Assembly (NCBI GenBank): GCA_019359175.1
Contig: JAHHHU010000001.1
Coordinates: 434,001 to 498,000, forward strand
From: Phormidium tanganyikae FI6-MK23
GTDB taxonomy: Bacteria > Cyanobacteriota > Cyanobacteriia > Leptolyngbyales > Leptolyngbyaceae
DNA: 64,000 nucleotides
Reading direction: 5' to 3'
Position numbers and translations under genes: made by a program. Below, in pieces: positions 53,787-62,661 of the stretch (position 1 is the stretch's first letter; every line of letters begins with the position of its first letter). The notes beneath the pieces are model-generated. The model saw only the letters and a list, made by a program, of their open reading frames with translations. It ran no database searches and was not told the DNA's origin.

Positions 53787-54197
53787 ATGGAAGAAACGAT
53801 CCAAACTGGTACAGAAACACCAGAACCTAGTGAATCAATGACTGAGTATTATCGACTCCAAAACGAGTTGCTGACTACCACCGTTGTTCTCATCGGGTTA
53901 ATATTCTTCCCCGTCTGGTATTTCTACTCACTGAACACCGCTCTGAATTATTTAATTGGAGCGTGTACAGGTGTGGTTTACTTAAAGTTATTGGCACGAA
54001 ACGTAGAACGCCTGGGTACGGAGAAACAACAGATCAGCAAAACACATTTAGCGCTTTTCGTTGGGGTGATTGTTATCGCCACACAAGTAAAAGAACTCCA
54101 TGTGCTTCCTGTTTTTCTGGGGTTTCTAACCTACAAAGGAGCGCTACTCGTGTACACATTGCGAACTTTATTCACGCCTGATCAAACTCAGAGTTAA
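53787..54197 (+). CDS. atpI: ATP synthase subunit I (AtpI)
   Basis: This 136-residue membrane protein heads the ATP synthase operon. It has an acidic N-terminus and four hydrophobic segments (TTTVVLIGLIFFPVWYFY, LNYLIGACTGVVYLKLL, LALFVGVIVIATQV, LPVFLGFLTYKGALLVY). AtpI assists assembly of the c-ring and is not a stable part of the enzyme. The sequence is weakly conserved in general and the assignment leans on position directly before atpB. The gap to atpB is 60 bp. Confidence 0.85.
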   Translation: MEETIQTGTETPEPSESMTEYYRLQNELLTTTVVLIGLIFFPVWYFYSLNTALNYLIGACTGVVYLKLLARNVERLGTEKQQISKTHLALFVGVIVIATQVKELHVLPVFLGFLTYKGALLVYTLRTLFTPDQTQS

Positions 54198-54257
54198 GAA
54201 TAGAAATTCGTGAGAAAATATTGCTCCTTGAATCTGGGAAAAGCCGCCTGAACTGAA

Positions 54258-55010
54258 ATGCTAAATTTCCTCGACGCTCCCAACGTTTTACCGATCGCCA
54301 ACCTAGAAGTGGGTCACCATCTCTATTGGCAACTTGGCAATCTAAAGATTCATGGGCAGGTTTTTATTGTCTCCTGGATTGTGATCGGGCTATTGGTCGG
54401 AGCTTCAGTGCTTGCGACTCGTAACCCGCAGCGCATTCCAAAAGGCATTCAGAACCTGATGGAGTACGCGCTGGAGTTTGTGCGTGAGTTGACTCGCAAC
54501 CAGATCGGCGAAAAAGAGTACCGTCCCTGGGTTCCCTTTGTTGGAACGCTGTTTCTGTTCATCTTTATCTCCAACTGGTCGGGCGCACTCGTTCCCTGGA
54601 AGTTGATCAAACTGCCAGAGGGCGAACTCGCTGCCCCAACAAATGACATCAATACCACAGTCGCTTTGGCGCTGTTGGTGTCGCTGGCATATTTTTACGC
54701 AGGCTTCAGCAAGAAAGGTTTGGGATACTTCGCCAAGTATATTCAGCCGACTCCGATTCTCCTGCCCATCGCAATCCTAGAGGACTTCACCAAGCCGCTT
54801 TCCCTCAGCTTCCGACTTTTTGGTAACATTTTGGCGGATGAGTTGGTGGTGGGTGTGTTGGTGCTTCTAGTGCCGCTGTTTGTACCGCTGCCTGTAATGC
54901 TGCTGGGATTATTTACCAGTGCAATTCAGGCGCTCGTGTTTGCAACACTTGCGAGTGCTTACATTCATGAAGCGCTCGAAGGTCATGGCGAAGAAGAACA
55001 CGCGCCGTAG
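54258..55010 (+). CDS. atpB: ATP synthase F0 subunit a
   Basis: This 250-residue integral membrane subunit forms the proton half-channels against the c-ring. The essential Arg is in [19 protein letters not shown] (in part), with further conserved sequence in [14 protein letters not shown] and [19 protein letters not shown] (in part). Five to six helices are visible. It is followed 45 bp later by atpE. Confidence 0.96.
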   Translation: MLNFLDAPNVLPIANLEVGHHLYWQLGNLKIHGQVFIVSWIVIGLLVGASVLATRNPQRIPKGIQNLMEYALEFVRELTRNQIGEKEYRPWVPFVGTLFLFIFISNWSGALVPWKLIKLPEGELAAPTNDINTTVALALLVSLAYFYAGFSKKGLGYFAKYIQPTPILLPIAILEDFTKPLSLSFRLFGNILADELVVGVLVLLVPLFVPLPVMLLGLFTSAIQALVFATLASAYIHEALEGHGEEEHAP

Positions 55011-55043
55011 ACCCGTTTTGATCTGTTCACCGTATTCAATTAA

Positions 55044-55331
<288 letters not shown>

Positions 55332-55342
55332 GTATGAAGTCT

Positions 55343-55369
55343 GAGATCTGGATGTACGATCCAGATCTC
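55343..55369 (+). terminator. Intra-operon hairpin after atpE (attenuator or mRNA stabiliser)
   Basis: GAGATCTGGAT (55343-55353) pairs perfectly with ATCCAGATCTC (55359-55369) around a 5-base loop. It is followed by GCTTTATTATTC, a weak T-tract. It lies 12 bp after the atpE stop and 33 bp before atpG, where partial termination or 3' protection could help set the high c-subunit ratio. Confidence 0.75.
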
Positions 55370-55401
55370 GCTTTATTATTCATCTTCATCCTTCTCCTAT
55401 C

Positions 55402-55824
55402 ATGTTTGATTTTGATGCAACGCTGCCGTTGATGGCGGTGCAATTTTTACTGTTGGTCGCAGTGTTGAATCTTGTGTTCTTTAAACCATTGACCAAAGTG
55501 GTTGAAGACCGCAACGATTTTATTCGTGGCACTGAAGCAGATGCGAAAGAGCGATTGGCAAAGTCTGAGGCGTTAGCGAAACAGTACGAAACTGAACTCG
55601 CACAATCGCGTCGGGCATACCAAGCGGCGATCGCCAAAGCTCAAGCTGAAGCAAATCAAATTGCGGCACAGAAAATTGCAGCGGCACAACAAGAAGCACA
55701 ACAACAGCGGGAACAGACTCAGAAGGAGTTAGACCAGCAGAAGCAAGAAGCGCTCTCTACCTTAGAGCAGCAAGTTGAAGCATTAAGCCGTGAAATTCTA
55801 GACAAATTATTAGTTGGAATTTAA
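55402..55824 (+). CDS. atpG: ATP synthase F0 subunit b'
   Basis: This 140-residue peripheral-stalk subunit has one N-terminal membrane helix ([18 protein letters not shown]) then a long charged coiled coil rich in Ala, Gln and Glu ([20 protein letters not shown] region). It pairs with subunit b as a heterodimer, as in chloroplasts and cyanobacteria. The presence of b' and b side by side is diagnostic of the photosynthetic enzyme. It precedes atpF by 88 bp. Confidence 0.94.
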   Translation: MFDFDATLPLMAVQFLLLVAVLNLVFFKPLTKVVEDRNDFIRGTEADAKERLAKSEALAKQYETELAQSRRAYQAAIAKAQAEANQIAAQKIAAAQQEAQQQREQTQKELDQQKQEALSTLEQQVEALSREILDKLLVGI

Positions 55825-55912
55825 CGAAGCTGCTGGTTAATCAGAACTTCCCGATTAGTCTAAGTACCCCGTCCAGTTTGGGATCAGTCACGCGCAGTTT
55901 TGGAAAAATGTC

Positions 55913-56458
55913 ATGGAAATGTATTTGCGACTAGCCAGCGGAGTGAGTCTCCTGGCAGAAGCAGAGGGGGGCGGTTTCGGATTCAACTTCGATATTCTCG
56001 AAACCAACCTGATTAACCTCAGCATCGTTATCGCGATCGTCGTTTACTTCGGACGTAAGTTTCTCAGCAAAACGCTGACGGAACGCCGTAGCGCGATCGA
56101 GACTGCGATTTCAGAAGCAGAAGCCCGCAAGAAGACCGCCGCCGCAGCCCTCGCTGAACAGCAGCAGAAACTTGCCCAAGCGCAACAAGAAGCAACGCGA
56201 ATTCGCTCTGATGCGGAAACGGCTGCGAAGAAGTCCAGCGATGAGATTTTGGCGAAAGCGGAGCAGGATATCGTCCGGATGCGTGAAACCGCAGCGGCAG
56301 ATATTACTTCAGAGCAAGAGCGCATCATCAACGAACTGCGTCAGCGAGTGGCAGCAATGGCACTTCAACGCGCAGAAGGCGAATTGCCCGGGCGGTTGAA
56401 TGATGATGCCCAGCAGCGTCTAGTCGATCGCAGTATTGCGTTATTGAGTGAGGGATAA
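55913..56458 (+). CDS. atpF: ATP synthase F0 subunit b
   Basis: This 181-residue stalk subunit has an N-terminal amphipathic part, a membrane helix (NLINLSIVIAIVVYFGRKF, in part) and a long coiled coil (ETAISEAEARKKTAAAALAE region) ending QQRLVDRSIALLSEG. It joins b' in linking F0 to F1. It ends 4 bp before atpH, indicating coupled translation. Confidence 0.95.
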   Translation: MEMYLRLASGVSLLAEAEGGGFGFNFDILETNLINLSIVIAIVVYFGRKFLSKTLTERRSAIETAISEAEARKKTAAAALAEQQQKLAQAQQEATRIRSDAETAAKKSSDEILAKAEQDIVRMRETAAADITSEQERIINELRQRVAAMALQRAEGELPGRLNDDAQQRLVDRSIALLSEG

Positions 56459-56462
56459 AGCG

Positions 56463-57020
56463 ATGGCAGTGAATATTTTAAGGTCAGAAGTTTTAGATCC
56501 TTACGCTCAAGCGTTGATGTCTTTGGGCAAGTCGAATGATTTGGTCGATCGCTTCGGTGAAGATGTCGGCAACATTCTCGACACGCTGAACGCTTCGCAA
56601 GACCTAAAAGACTTTGTGGCAAATCCTCTAGCGAAAGGCGAACTCAAGAAAGAGGTCTTGTCTCAGGTGTTTGGTGAAGCGGTGCATCCATTCACGCGCA
56701 ATTTCATCATGCTGCTCGTTGATCGTCGTCGCATTGTGTTTCTCGAAGGCATCTGTCAGCAGTATCAAAGACTGTTCCGGAAGTTGAAGCAAGCGGTCTT
56801 AGCCGAAGTGACTTCGACGGTTGAACTCAACGACGATCAGAAGAATGCAGTTCGCGATCGAGTGATTGCAATGACCAGCGCTAACTCGGTAGACATCGAA
56901 ACCAAAATTGATCCAGAGCTAATTGGTGGTGTGATCATCAAGGTCGGTTCACAGGTGATTGATGCGAGTCTACGCGGTCAACTGCGTCGGATTACGCTAC
57001 GCCTGACCAGTTCAAACTAA
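56463..57020 (+). CDS. atpH: ATP synthase F1 subunit delta
   Basis: From ATG 56463 the protein is 185 residues; the frame is open a little upstream, but that overlaps atpF, and GAGGG lies 8-12 bases before this ATG. Conserved features are LDPYAQALMSLG, LKDFVANPLAKGELKKEVL (in part), MLLVDRRRIVFLEGIC and the C-terminal DPELIGGVIIKVGSQVIDAS (in part). Delta caps the top of the alpha3-beta3 head and binds b/b'. It corresponds to OSCP of mitochondria. In some cyanobacterial annotations it is called atpD. Confidence 0.95.
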   Translation: MAVNILRSEVLDPYAQALMSLGKSNDLVDRFGEDVGNILDTLNASQDLKDFVANPLAKGELKKEVLSQVFGEAVHPFTRNFIMLLVDRRRIVFLEGICQQYQRLFRKLKQAVLAEVTSTVELNDDQKNAVRDRVIAMTSANSVDIETKIDPELIGGVIIKVGSQVIDASLRGQLRRITLRLTSSN

Positions 57021-57060
57021 ACTCCCCTTTCTTTCTCTCATCCTTTAACAGAGGTTTCCA

Positions 57061-58578
57061 ATGGCAGCAATCAGACCAGATGAAATTAGTAACATTATTC
57101 GCCAGCAGATCGAAACTTACGATCAAGGCGTGAAAGTTGCAAACGTCGGAACCGTTCTTCAAGTCGGTGACGGCATTGCCCGGATCTATGGCTTGGAAAA
57201 GTGTATGTCCGGTGAACTGGTGCAGTTTGAAGATGGTTCCGTCGGCATGGCGTTGAACTTGGAAGAAGATAACGTCGGTGCGGTATTGATGTCCGATGGT
57301 CGCAGCATCCAAGAAGGAAGCTCGGTCACTTCAACCGGACGGATTGCTCAAATCCCTGTGGGTGAGGCAATGATCGGTCGCGTGGTGGACGCTTTAGCAC
57401 GTCCTTTAGACGGAAAAGGCGACATCAATACTACCGACACTCGCCTGATTGAATCGATGGCTCCGGGTATCATCGCGCGGAAGTCCGTGTGTGAGCCGAT
57501 GCAAACCGGAATTACCGCGATCGATTCAATGATTCCGATCGGTCGGGGACAGCGTGAGTTGATCATTGGTGATCGTCAGACCGGAAAGACTTCGGTTGCA
57601 GTAGACACGATTCTGAACCAGAAAGGTGAAGACGTGATTTGTGTGTATGTTGCGATCGGTCAAAAAGCTTCGACTGTAGCGAACATTGTTCAGGTGCTGC
57701 AAGATCGTGGGGCGATGGAATATACGATCGTTGTTGCTGCAAACGCAAACGATCCCGCAACCCTGCAATACTTCGCACCTTACACGGGTGCAGCTTTGGC
57801 TGAGTACTTTATGTACAAAGGCAAAGCAACCTTGGTGATCTACGATGACTTGTCTAAGCAAGCTCAGGCTTACCGTCAAATGTCGCTCTTGCTGCGTCGT
57901 CCACCGGGACGTGAAGCATATCCGGGAGATGTGTTCTACGTTCACTCCCGCTTGCTCGAACGTGCGGCAAAACTCAGCGATGAGGAAGGCGGCGGCAGCA
58001 TGACTGCATTGCCGATCATCGAAACTCAAGCGGGTGACGTTTCGGCATACATTCCGACCAACGTAATTTCGATTACTGATGGTCAGATCTTCTTGTCGTC
58101 TGACTTGTTCAACTCAGGTCTGCGTCCCGCTGTAAACGCTGGTATTTCAGTATCGCGTGTGGGTTCTGCGGCACAAACCAAAGCAATGAAAAAAGTTGCG
58201 GGTAAAGTGAAGCTTGAGCTTGCACAATTCGCTGAATTGGAAGCATTTGCACAGTTCGCATCTGACTTGGATAAGTCCACCCAAAACCAACTGGCGCGGG
58301 GTGTGCGTCTGCGTGAAATTCTTAAGCAGCCGCAATACTCGCCGCTGTCTGTTGCAGAGCAAGTTGCTGTGATTTACTCCGGTATTAACGGCTACTTGGA
58401 TGATATCCCTGTGGATAAAGTCACGACCTATGTGAAGAATCTGCGGGAGTACCTGAAGACTGGTAAGCCGAAGTACCTCGAAATTGTTCAAGGTCAAAAG
58501 GTATTGAGCGATGAAGCTGAAAGCCTGCTCAAAGAAGCGATTACCGAGACGAAGCAAACCTTGATGGTAGCAGCATAG
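57061..58578 (+). CDS. atpA: ATP synthase F1 subunit alpha
   Basis: This 505-residue non-catalytic nucleotide-binding subunit carries Walker [12 protein letters not shown] near residue 170, [20 protein letters not shown] (Walker B region, in part) and the signature [17 protein letters not shown]. The length and sequence are normal. The ATG follows AGAGGT at the usual distance. It is separated from atpC by a 227 bp repeat-bearing spacer, wider than the other gaps in the operon. Confidence 0.97.
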   Translation: MAAIRPDEISNIIRQQIETYDQGVKVANVGTVLQVGDGIARIYGLEKCMSGELVQFEDGSVGMALNLEEDNVGAVLMSDGRSIQEGSSVTSTGRIAQIPVGEAMIGRVVDALARPLDGKGDINTTDTRLIESMAPGIIARKSVCEPMQTGITAIDSMIPIGRGQRELIIGDRQTGKTSVAVDTILNQKGEDVICVYVAIGQKASTVANIVQVLQDRGAMEYTIVVAANANDPATLQYFAPYTGAALAEYFMYKGKATLVIYDDLSKQAQAYRQMSLLLRRPPGREAYPGDVFYVHSRLLERAAKLSDEEGGGSMTALPIIETQAGDVSAYIPTNVISITDGQIFLSSDLFNSGLRPAVNAGISVSRVGSAAQTKAMKKVAGKVKLELAQFAELEAFAQFASDLDKSTQNQLARGVRLREILKQPQYSPLSVAEQVAVIYSGINGYLDDIPVDKVTTYVKNLREYLKTGKPKYLEIVQGQKVLSDEAESLLKEAITETKQTLMVAA

Positions 58579-58591
58579 TTTCTCTTGCTTC

Positions 58592-58692
58592 GTTTCAGTC
58601 GGCTGTGCCCCCTAAATCCCCCATTCTGGGGGACTTTGAGGATTGAGAGTTTCCTTGGTTTGAAGTCCCCCAGAATGGGGGACTTAGGGGGC
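58592..58692. repeat. Dispersed palindromic element, copy 2, inside the atp operon
   Basis: After the shared flank GTTTCAGTCGGCT (58592-58604), a 29-base arm (58607-58635) and its inverted partner (58664-58692) differ at one position across a 28-base centre. Each arm is itself a small hairpin (CCCCCATTCTGGGGG). The 5' arm matches the element at 50901. Insertion between atpA and atpC did not interrupt either gene. Confidence 0.88.
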
Positions 58693-58751
58693 GAAACCCC
58701 AAGCAATCCAGAACTCAGATAAACCATCCCCTGAGACAATTTTGGATTTTG

Positions 58752-58788
58752 GATTTTAGATGTAGTCCAAGATCCAAGATCTAAAATC
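58752..58788. repeat. 10 bp AT-rich inverted repeat before atpC
   Basis: GATTTTAGAT (58752-58761) and ATCTAAAATC (58779-58788) are perfectly complementary around 17 bases, with further imperfect GATTTTGGATTTT/AAAATC symmetry outside. It occupies the 18 bases immediately before the atpC leader and could form a hairpin near the atpC ribosome-binding region. Confidence 0.65.
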
Positions 58789-58805
58789 TAAAATCGTTTC
58801 AAACT

Positions 58806-59756
58806 ATGGCAAACCTAAAATTTATTCGCGATCGCATTCAGTCGGTCAAGAACACCAAGAAGATTACGGAAGCGATGCGGCTCGTAGCAGCGGCGAAAGT
58901 GCGTCGGGCACAAGAGCAAGTCACTGCGACTCGTCCCTTTGCTGATCGTTTAGCACAAGTGCTGTATGGCTTACAAGCGCGATTGAGATTTGAAGAAGCC
59001 GATTTACCGCTGTTGAGAAAGCGCGAAGTTGGAACCGTGGGATTGCTCGTGATTTCGGGCGATCGCGGATTGTGCGGCGGCTACAATGCCAACGTCATTC
59101 GTCGGGCTGAAACTCGCGCCAAAGAACTCAAAGCAGAAGGCATTGATTACAAAATGGTTGTGGTTGGACGCAAAGCCGCACAGTATTTTCAGCGTCGGGA
59201 TTATCCGATCGTCGAAAGCTATGCAGGCTTAGAACAGATTCCGACCGCATCCGAAGCGGCTGGGATTGCAGATGTGGTCTTGTCTCAGTTCTTGTCGGAT
59301 AGTGTCGATCGAGTCGAGCTAATCTACACCAAGTTCGTGTCGTTGATTTCGTCTCGTCCGGTGGTGCAAACGCTGTTACCGCTTGATCCGCAAGGATTAG
59401 AGGTTCCGGATGATGAAATCTTCCGGTTGACGACTCGCGGCGGTCAGTTTAGTGTCGAGCGCGAGAAGGTTGCGGCTCCTGAAGTTCAGAGCTTCCCGCA
59501 AGACATGATCTTCGAGCAAGATCCGGTGCAAATTCTCGATGCGTTGTTGCCGCTGTATCTGAATAACCAATTGCTCAGAGCGCTGCAAGAGGCGGCGGCG
59601 AGTGAGCTGGCGGCTCGGATGACTGCGATGAACAACGCGAGTGATAACGCGAAGAATTTGATTGGTTCGCTTACGTTGTCCTATAACAAGGCACGTCAGG
59701 CAGCAATTACTCAAGAACTGTTGGAAGTGGTTGCGGGTGCAGATGCACTGACTTAA
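58806..59756 (+). CDS. atpC: ATP synthase F1 subunit gamma
   Basis: This 316-residue central-shaft subunit opens with [20 protein letters not shown] (in part) and ends with [20 protein letters not shown] (in part), the two long helices of the rotor. [19 protein letters not shown] (in part) is the conserved Rossmann-like portion. A segment of about 35 extra residues in the middle (around [20 protein letters not shown]) corresponds to the photosynthetic insertion, and it lacks the redox cysteine pair of chloroplast gamma, as expected for cyanobacteria. It ends the operon; beta and epsilon must lie elsewhere. Confidence 0.95.
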   Translation: MANLKFIRDRIQSVKNTKKITEAMRLVAAAKVRRAQEQVTATRPFADRLAQVLYGLQARLRFEEADLPLLRKREVGTVGLLVISGDRGLCGGYNANVIRRAETRAKELKAEGIDYKMVVVGRKAAQYFQRRDYPIVESYAGLEQIPTASEAAGIADVVLSQFLSDSVDRVELIYTKFVSLISSRPVVQTLLPLDPQGLEVPDDEIFRLTTRGGQFSVEREKVAAPEVQSFPQDMIFEQDPVQILDALLPLYLNNQLLRALQEAAASELAARMTAMNNASDNAKNLIGSLTLSYNKARQAAITQELLEVVAGADALT

Positions 59757-59778
59757 GACAATTCTTGAAATTTCTTAG

Positions 59779-59807
59779 AGTGTCCAAGGAAGCTTGGGCG
59801 CTTTTTT
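59779..59807 (+). terminator. Rho-independent terminator of the atp operon
   Basis: AGTGTCCAAG (59779-59788) pairs with CTTGGGCGCT (59793-59802) using two G-U pairs and a GAAG tetraloop, followed by a run of T residues to 59807. It lies 22 bp after the atpC stop codon. Confidence 0.88.
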
Positions 59808-59868
59808 CATGCCCATGTTAATATGCAGCCCATTCTCATCAATTCGCCTTAAAGAGTTATTGTCAGCG

Positions 59869-60436
59869 ATGAAGCACTTACCAACCGACCTTGAAATTTT
59901 CAACGAAATATACAAGCTCATACTACAAAAAATTTACAGATTTCTCAGATGAGAATAGGACTCGCAACCGTAAAAACTTTGTTCCATTAGATATTGCCCA
60001 GATCGCAAAAAATTTGAGAATTGACCCAGACATTATATTTTCGAGATTATACTCTCTCAACCTCAAGCATAGCTATTCAAAAGACAGCACTGAATTTAAC
60101 TTGTTTCTAAACAGCATGGGCGAAGAGCGCCATTGTATAAACTTTCCATACATGGCATCAATTTTGGCGGATCTTAGGGATGACCGCAGAAAACATCAAG
60201 CAGCCATCTGGGTTTCTATTTTCTCTTTAATATTTTCCGCGTTGTCCTTGGGTGTTTCCGCATATCGACTGATTGCAGTAGAGGTTCCAAAGAATTCTAC
60301 TAATCAGGTTTTTCCAGTTCCTGCAACTTCGCAATACCAACAAGGAACCACAGTTGTTCCACCTCGAACTATGCCCATTCTAAGTCAATTACCCAAAAAG
60401 TCCAATTTAGAAACCCAGCCACAAAGCCCTAAGTAA
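59869..60436 (+). CDS. Conserved membrane-anchored protein, apparent one-base frameshift
   Basis: ATG 59869 begins MKHLPTDLEIFNEIYKLIL, a convincing N-terminus, but its frame stops at TGA 59950-59952. The frame one base on (a TTG at 59891) continues to 60436: FTDFSDENRTRNRKNFVPLD, IAQIAKNLRIDPDIIFSRLY and HCINFPYMASILADL, then one helix (AAIWVSIFSLIFSALSLGVS) and a proline-rich tail. Dropping one A from the run of six at 59927-59932 joins them as LQKFTDFSD. The pattern of a small helical domain that selects by HCINFP then a membrane anchor is conserved-looking, but I cannot name the family. Either the base is a sequencing error or the gene is newly broken. Confidence 0.6.
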
Positions 60437-60539
60437 ATCTCTAAAGCTTGCTTCGTGTCAGGATAGTTAAGCATTCAATTTGTAGTGAAAAAGATTGACA
60501 TAATTAAAGTAACCCTTCGGTCTTAGCAACACGATCGCT

Positions 60540-60623
60540 CTAACTCGCCTCGACATACTCACAGATAGAAATCGGCTCAGACACAGACAATTCATCTTCC
60601 TTGAGTCCTTCTAGATGAAACTC
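60540..60623 (-). pseudogene. HicB antitoxin C-terminal remnant, copy 1
   Basis: The minus strand encodes EFHLEGLKEDELSVSEPISI then CEYVEAS and TAG, the conserved tail of HicB-type antitoxins (E-F-H-L-E-G-L-K-E, P-E-P, EYVE). The DNA from 60532 to about 60624 recurs at 61540-61632 with four differences and no gaps. No upstream HicB sequence remains. Confidence 0.75.
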
Positions 60624-60682
60624 GCTGCTTTCGGCTCACCAAAATCGCCCGCTCCAGCATTGTTTAGACTGAGCTTGGATGC

Positions 60683-60720
60683 AACCACGATCGCTCAATT
60701 CGAGAAGTGCGATCGTGGTT
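60683..60720. repeat. 12 bp perfect inverted repeat downstream of the HNH gene
   Basis: AACCACGATCGC (60683-60694) pairs perfectly with GCGATCGTGGTT (60709-60720) around a 14-base loop. It lies 40 bp beyond the HNH stop on the minus strand. Without a T-run it is more likely a processing hairpin or factor-dependent terminator. Confidence 0.65.
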
Positions 60721-60760
60721 TCGTGTCCATATCAAGTGCGATCTCTGTCCCGAAAATCTT

Positions 60761-61207
60761 CTACTCCCGTGGATCAGAATCGGGCGGATGGAGTCCAGCG
60801 ATCGTCCACTGCTGTCGGGCATTCTGGATAAACGGTTCTTCGCGGCGTTCATCATTCAGATCTAGACGATTGCAAGTCGTCCGCCCAATTGAGGTTCTGC
60901 CAAGGATTTGCAGCGCATCAGTTGACCACATGAAATGATCAGACCACTGCTGCTGCCGTGGGTTGAATAATGCAACCTCTGCGCCTGTTTCCGGATCTAT
61001 CCCAGTCATGAAGTTATATCGTCTTTCGTTGCAGCGACGGCAAGCTAGAGCGAGGTTGTCTAGGTCGTCACTCCCACCCAAAGATTGGGGTTGAATGTGG
61101 TCGATCGAGAGTGGAGCAGAACTAAGAAGTTCAGGGTAGTGACAATATTCACACTGAGCTTGAGCGCGTTGCCGAACCTGCTCATACACCGATTTAGGAA
61201 TGCTCAT
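60761..61207 (-). CDS. HNH endonuclease
   Basis: This 148-residue protein has the HNH/zinc-ribbon nuclease core: CEYCHYP, LSIDHIQPQSLGGSDDLDNL in part (the D-H and N), and ALACRRCNERR. After the core is a 70-residue C-terminal extension (FNPRQQQWSDHFMW, ILGRTSIGRTTCNRLDLND) common in cyanobacterial HNH proteins. It overlaps the upstream 83-residue gene by 14 bp, so the two are translated together. It may act as a mobile or defence nuclease; the flanking antitoxin remnants point to an accessory module. Confidence 0.88.
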   Translation of the reverse strand: MSIPKSVYEQVRQRAQAQCEYCHYPELLSSAPLSIDHIQPQSLGGSDDLDNLALACRRCNERRYNFMTGIDPETGAEVALFNPRQQQWSDHFMWSTDALQILGRTSIGRTTCNRLDLNDERREEPFIQNARQQWTIAGLHPPDSDPRE

Positions 61208-61445
61208 TTGCTCTTGCAGCCATCACCGCATTGACGTAGCTGAAGATTTCATCAAGTTCTGCGATCGCTTCTAGCTCAAGGGCTTCTTCTGCCGTGAGCG
61301 TGTCCGCTTTCTTCTGATCCAGGAGGGTTTGCAGGCGTTCCCCCAATTCGTCCGTAAATTTGAATAGCGTGAGATGATTGATTTGCTGAACCCGCAGTCC
61401 TTTAGGCAAGAGTGTTGACGGCTTAAGAAGGATTGTCATTGGCAT
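61194..61445 (-). CDS. Small partner protein of the HNH endonuclease
   Basis: This 83-residue protein has a strand-like opening (ILLKPSTLLPKGLRVQQINH, in part) and an acidic helical second half (LTAEEALELEAIAELDEIFS) ending YVNAVMAARANEHS. It is acidic and helix-rich, like many toxin-neutralising proteins, but no named antitoxin family is recognised. The stop overlaps the HNH start by 14 bp. Functions as inhibitor, chaperone or targeting partner of the nuclease are all possible. Confidence 0.65.
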   Translation of the reverse strand: MPMTILLKPSTLLPKGLRVQQINHLTLFKFTDELGERLQTLLDQKKADTLTAEEALELEAIAELDEIFSYVNAVMAARANEHS

Positions 61446-61539
61446 TGCTGAATCAGAGTAGATGGTGAAATCGTAGCAGTTTGTCCCTATTCGCGAATCA
61501 ATGTTTTAAGTGAGCAAAGCATAGTCTCCTCCCAAAGCG
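61446..61539. other. Short gap between the HNH module and the HicB remnant
   Basis: These 94 bases hold the presumed promoter of the HNH module. No other feature was seen. Confidence 0.4.
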
Positions 61540-61547
61540 CGATCGCT

Positions 61548-61631
61548 CTAACTCGCCTCAACATACTCACAGATAGAAATCGGCTCAGGCAGAGACAATT
61601 CATCTTCCTTGAGTCCTTCTAGATGAAGCTC
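61548..61631 (-). pseudogene. HicB antitoxin C-terminal remnant, copy 2
   Basis: The minus strand encodes ELHLEGLKEDELSLPEPISI then CEYVEAS and TAG, closer to the family consensus (LPEP) than copy 1. It is exactly 1008 bp from copy 1 with four base differences. Only the last 27 residues of a HicB remain; upstream sequence turns into an unrelated run (SFPI) next to the promoter of the following plus-strand gene. Confidence 0.75.
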
Positions 61632-61685
61632 GATCGGGAAGCTGCAAAAAGATAAAATGACCTTGTCAGCAGGAGGATACATTCG

Positions 61686-62051
61686 ATGACCCCTCAACTT
61701 GAAAACGCGATCGCCATTGCCCGATCTCTTTCTGTTCCTGAGCAGCGCGAACTGCTCGATATTCTCTCTAATTTAGTGGATGAGACAGAAGAAGAAGACA
61801 TCGAGCCAAGCGTGGAAGAGATCGCTGCAAGTCTTGAGAGTGCGCTTCACGAAGTCAAAGCTGGACAAACTAAACCCATCTCTCAGCTTTGGGATGATTT
61901 GAAATCAGAACCTACACCCAAAGACGATAAGAAACTCTTACAACTCTTGAAGCCTGGTGCAACGTATGAAATTTGGTCGCCCTTTACCTCTCATGAAGCT
62001 GCTTGGCAGTTAGCCGAACTGTTAGAAGCAGATTCTTTAGATGAATCCTGA
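61686..62051 (+). CDS. Acidic small protein, unknown
   Basis: This 121-residue acidic protein begins TPQLENAIAIARSLSVPEQR and has VDETEEEDIEPSVEEIAASL, then KPISQLWDDLKSE, and ends SHEAAWQLAELLEADSLDES. The N-terminal helix resembles the 'LSVPEQRELLDIL' start of small cyanobacterial addiction-module-associated proteins. No toxin gene follows. It converges on the cyclo-ligase gene and overlaps it by 15 bp. AGGAGG about 8 bases upstream supports the ATG. Confidence 0.6.
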   Translation: MTPQLENAIAIARSLSVPEQRELLDILSNLVDETEEEDIEPSVEEIAASLESALHEVKAGQTKPISQLWDDLKSEPTPKDDKKLLQLLKPGATYEIWSPFTSHEAAWQLAELLEADSLDES

Positions 62052-62576
62052 TTCTGTACAAATTGTCTGTAACGGCTGATCCCAGGTGTCGATCGACAAC
62101 TCATCAATAACCGCAAAATCAAACACAATCCCGATCGTTGATTTCCCTTGCCATTCTGGTTGGTTGAGCAATCGATCGTAAAATCCGCCTCCATAGCCCA
62201 AACGATACCCGCGTCGATCGCACATCACACACGGGACTAAAATCAGATCCACTTGTTCAGGATTAATCAATGTACTATTCGGATCAGGTTCTTGAATGCC
62301 GAACTTGTTCGATCGAAGTTTTCCAGGTGTCCAGACGTGCCAGCTTAGGGTTTCTTCCACACAGCGAGGCAATCCCCACACCTTCGGAATTGTCAGGAGT
62401 TCTTGCAAATCAGGTTCTTGGCGAAAGCTGCAATATGACAAAACGGTTTTTGCTGAATGCAAGTGAGGAGAGGCTTTGAGATGCTCACAGACCTGTTTGC
62501 TTTTCGATTCCCACTCCTGAAGAGAGAGCGATCGACGTTTCTGAAGATAGATTTTTCGCAACTCTGATTTATACAT
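62037..62576 (-). CDS. 5-formyltetrahydrofolate cyclo-ligase
   Basis: This 179-residue enzyme converts 5-formyl-THF to 5,10-methenyl-THF using ATP. Features are the N-terminal KSELRKIYLQKRRSLS with basic ATP-binding residues, VLSYCSFRQEPDL for the folate site, and the signature LGYGGGFYDRLL at about residue 129, preceded by LILVPCVMCDRRGYRLG. The size is normal. It is monocistronic and divergent from the ATP-grasp-like gene. Confidence 0.92.
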   Translation of the reverse strand: MYKSELRKIYLQKRRSLSLQEWESKSKQVCEHLKASPHLHSAKTVLSYCSFRQEPDLQELLTIPKVWGLPRCVEETLSWHVWTPGKLRSNKFGIQEPDPNSTLINPEQVDLILVPCVMCDRRGYRLGYGGGFYDRLLNQPEWQGKSTIGIVFDFAVIDELSIDTWDQPLQTICTESGFI

Positions 62577-62661
62577 CTTTACCGTTCATTGCTAATGCTA
62601 CTTTGCTGTAGCCTCAGTGGATATGATTGCAAATATACGTCGCTCGCGGAACTCCATTTTT

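Noticed and set aside
58494-58739. 81-codon minus-strand frame between atpA and atpC
   Set aside because: Its codons are largely the dispersed palindromic repeat and the end of atpA read backwards.
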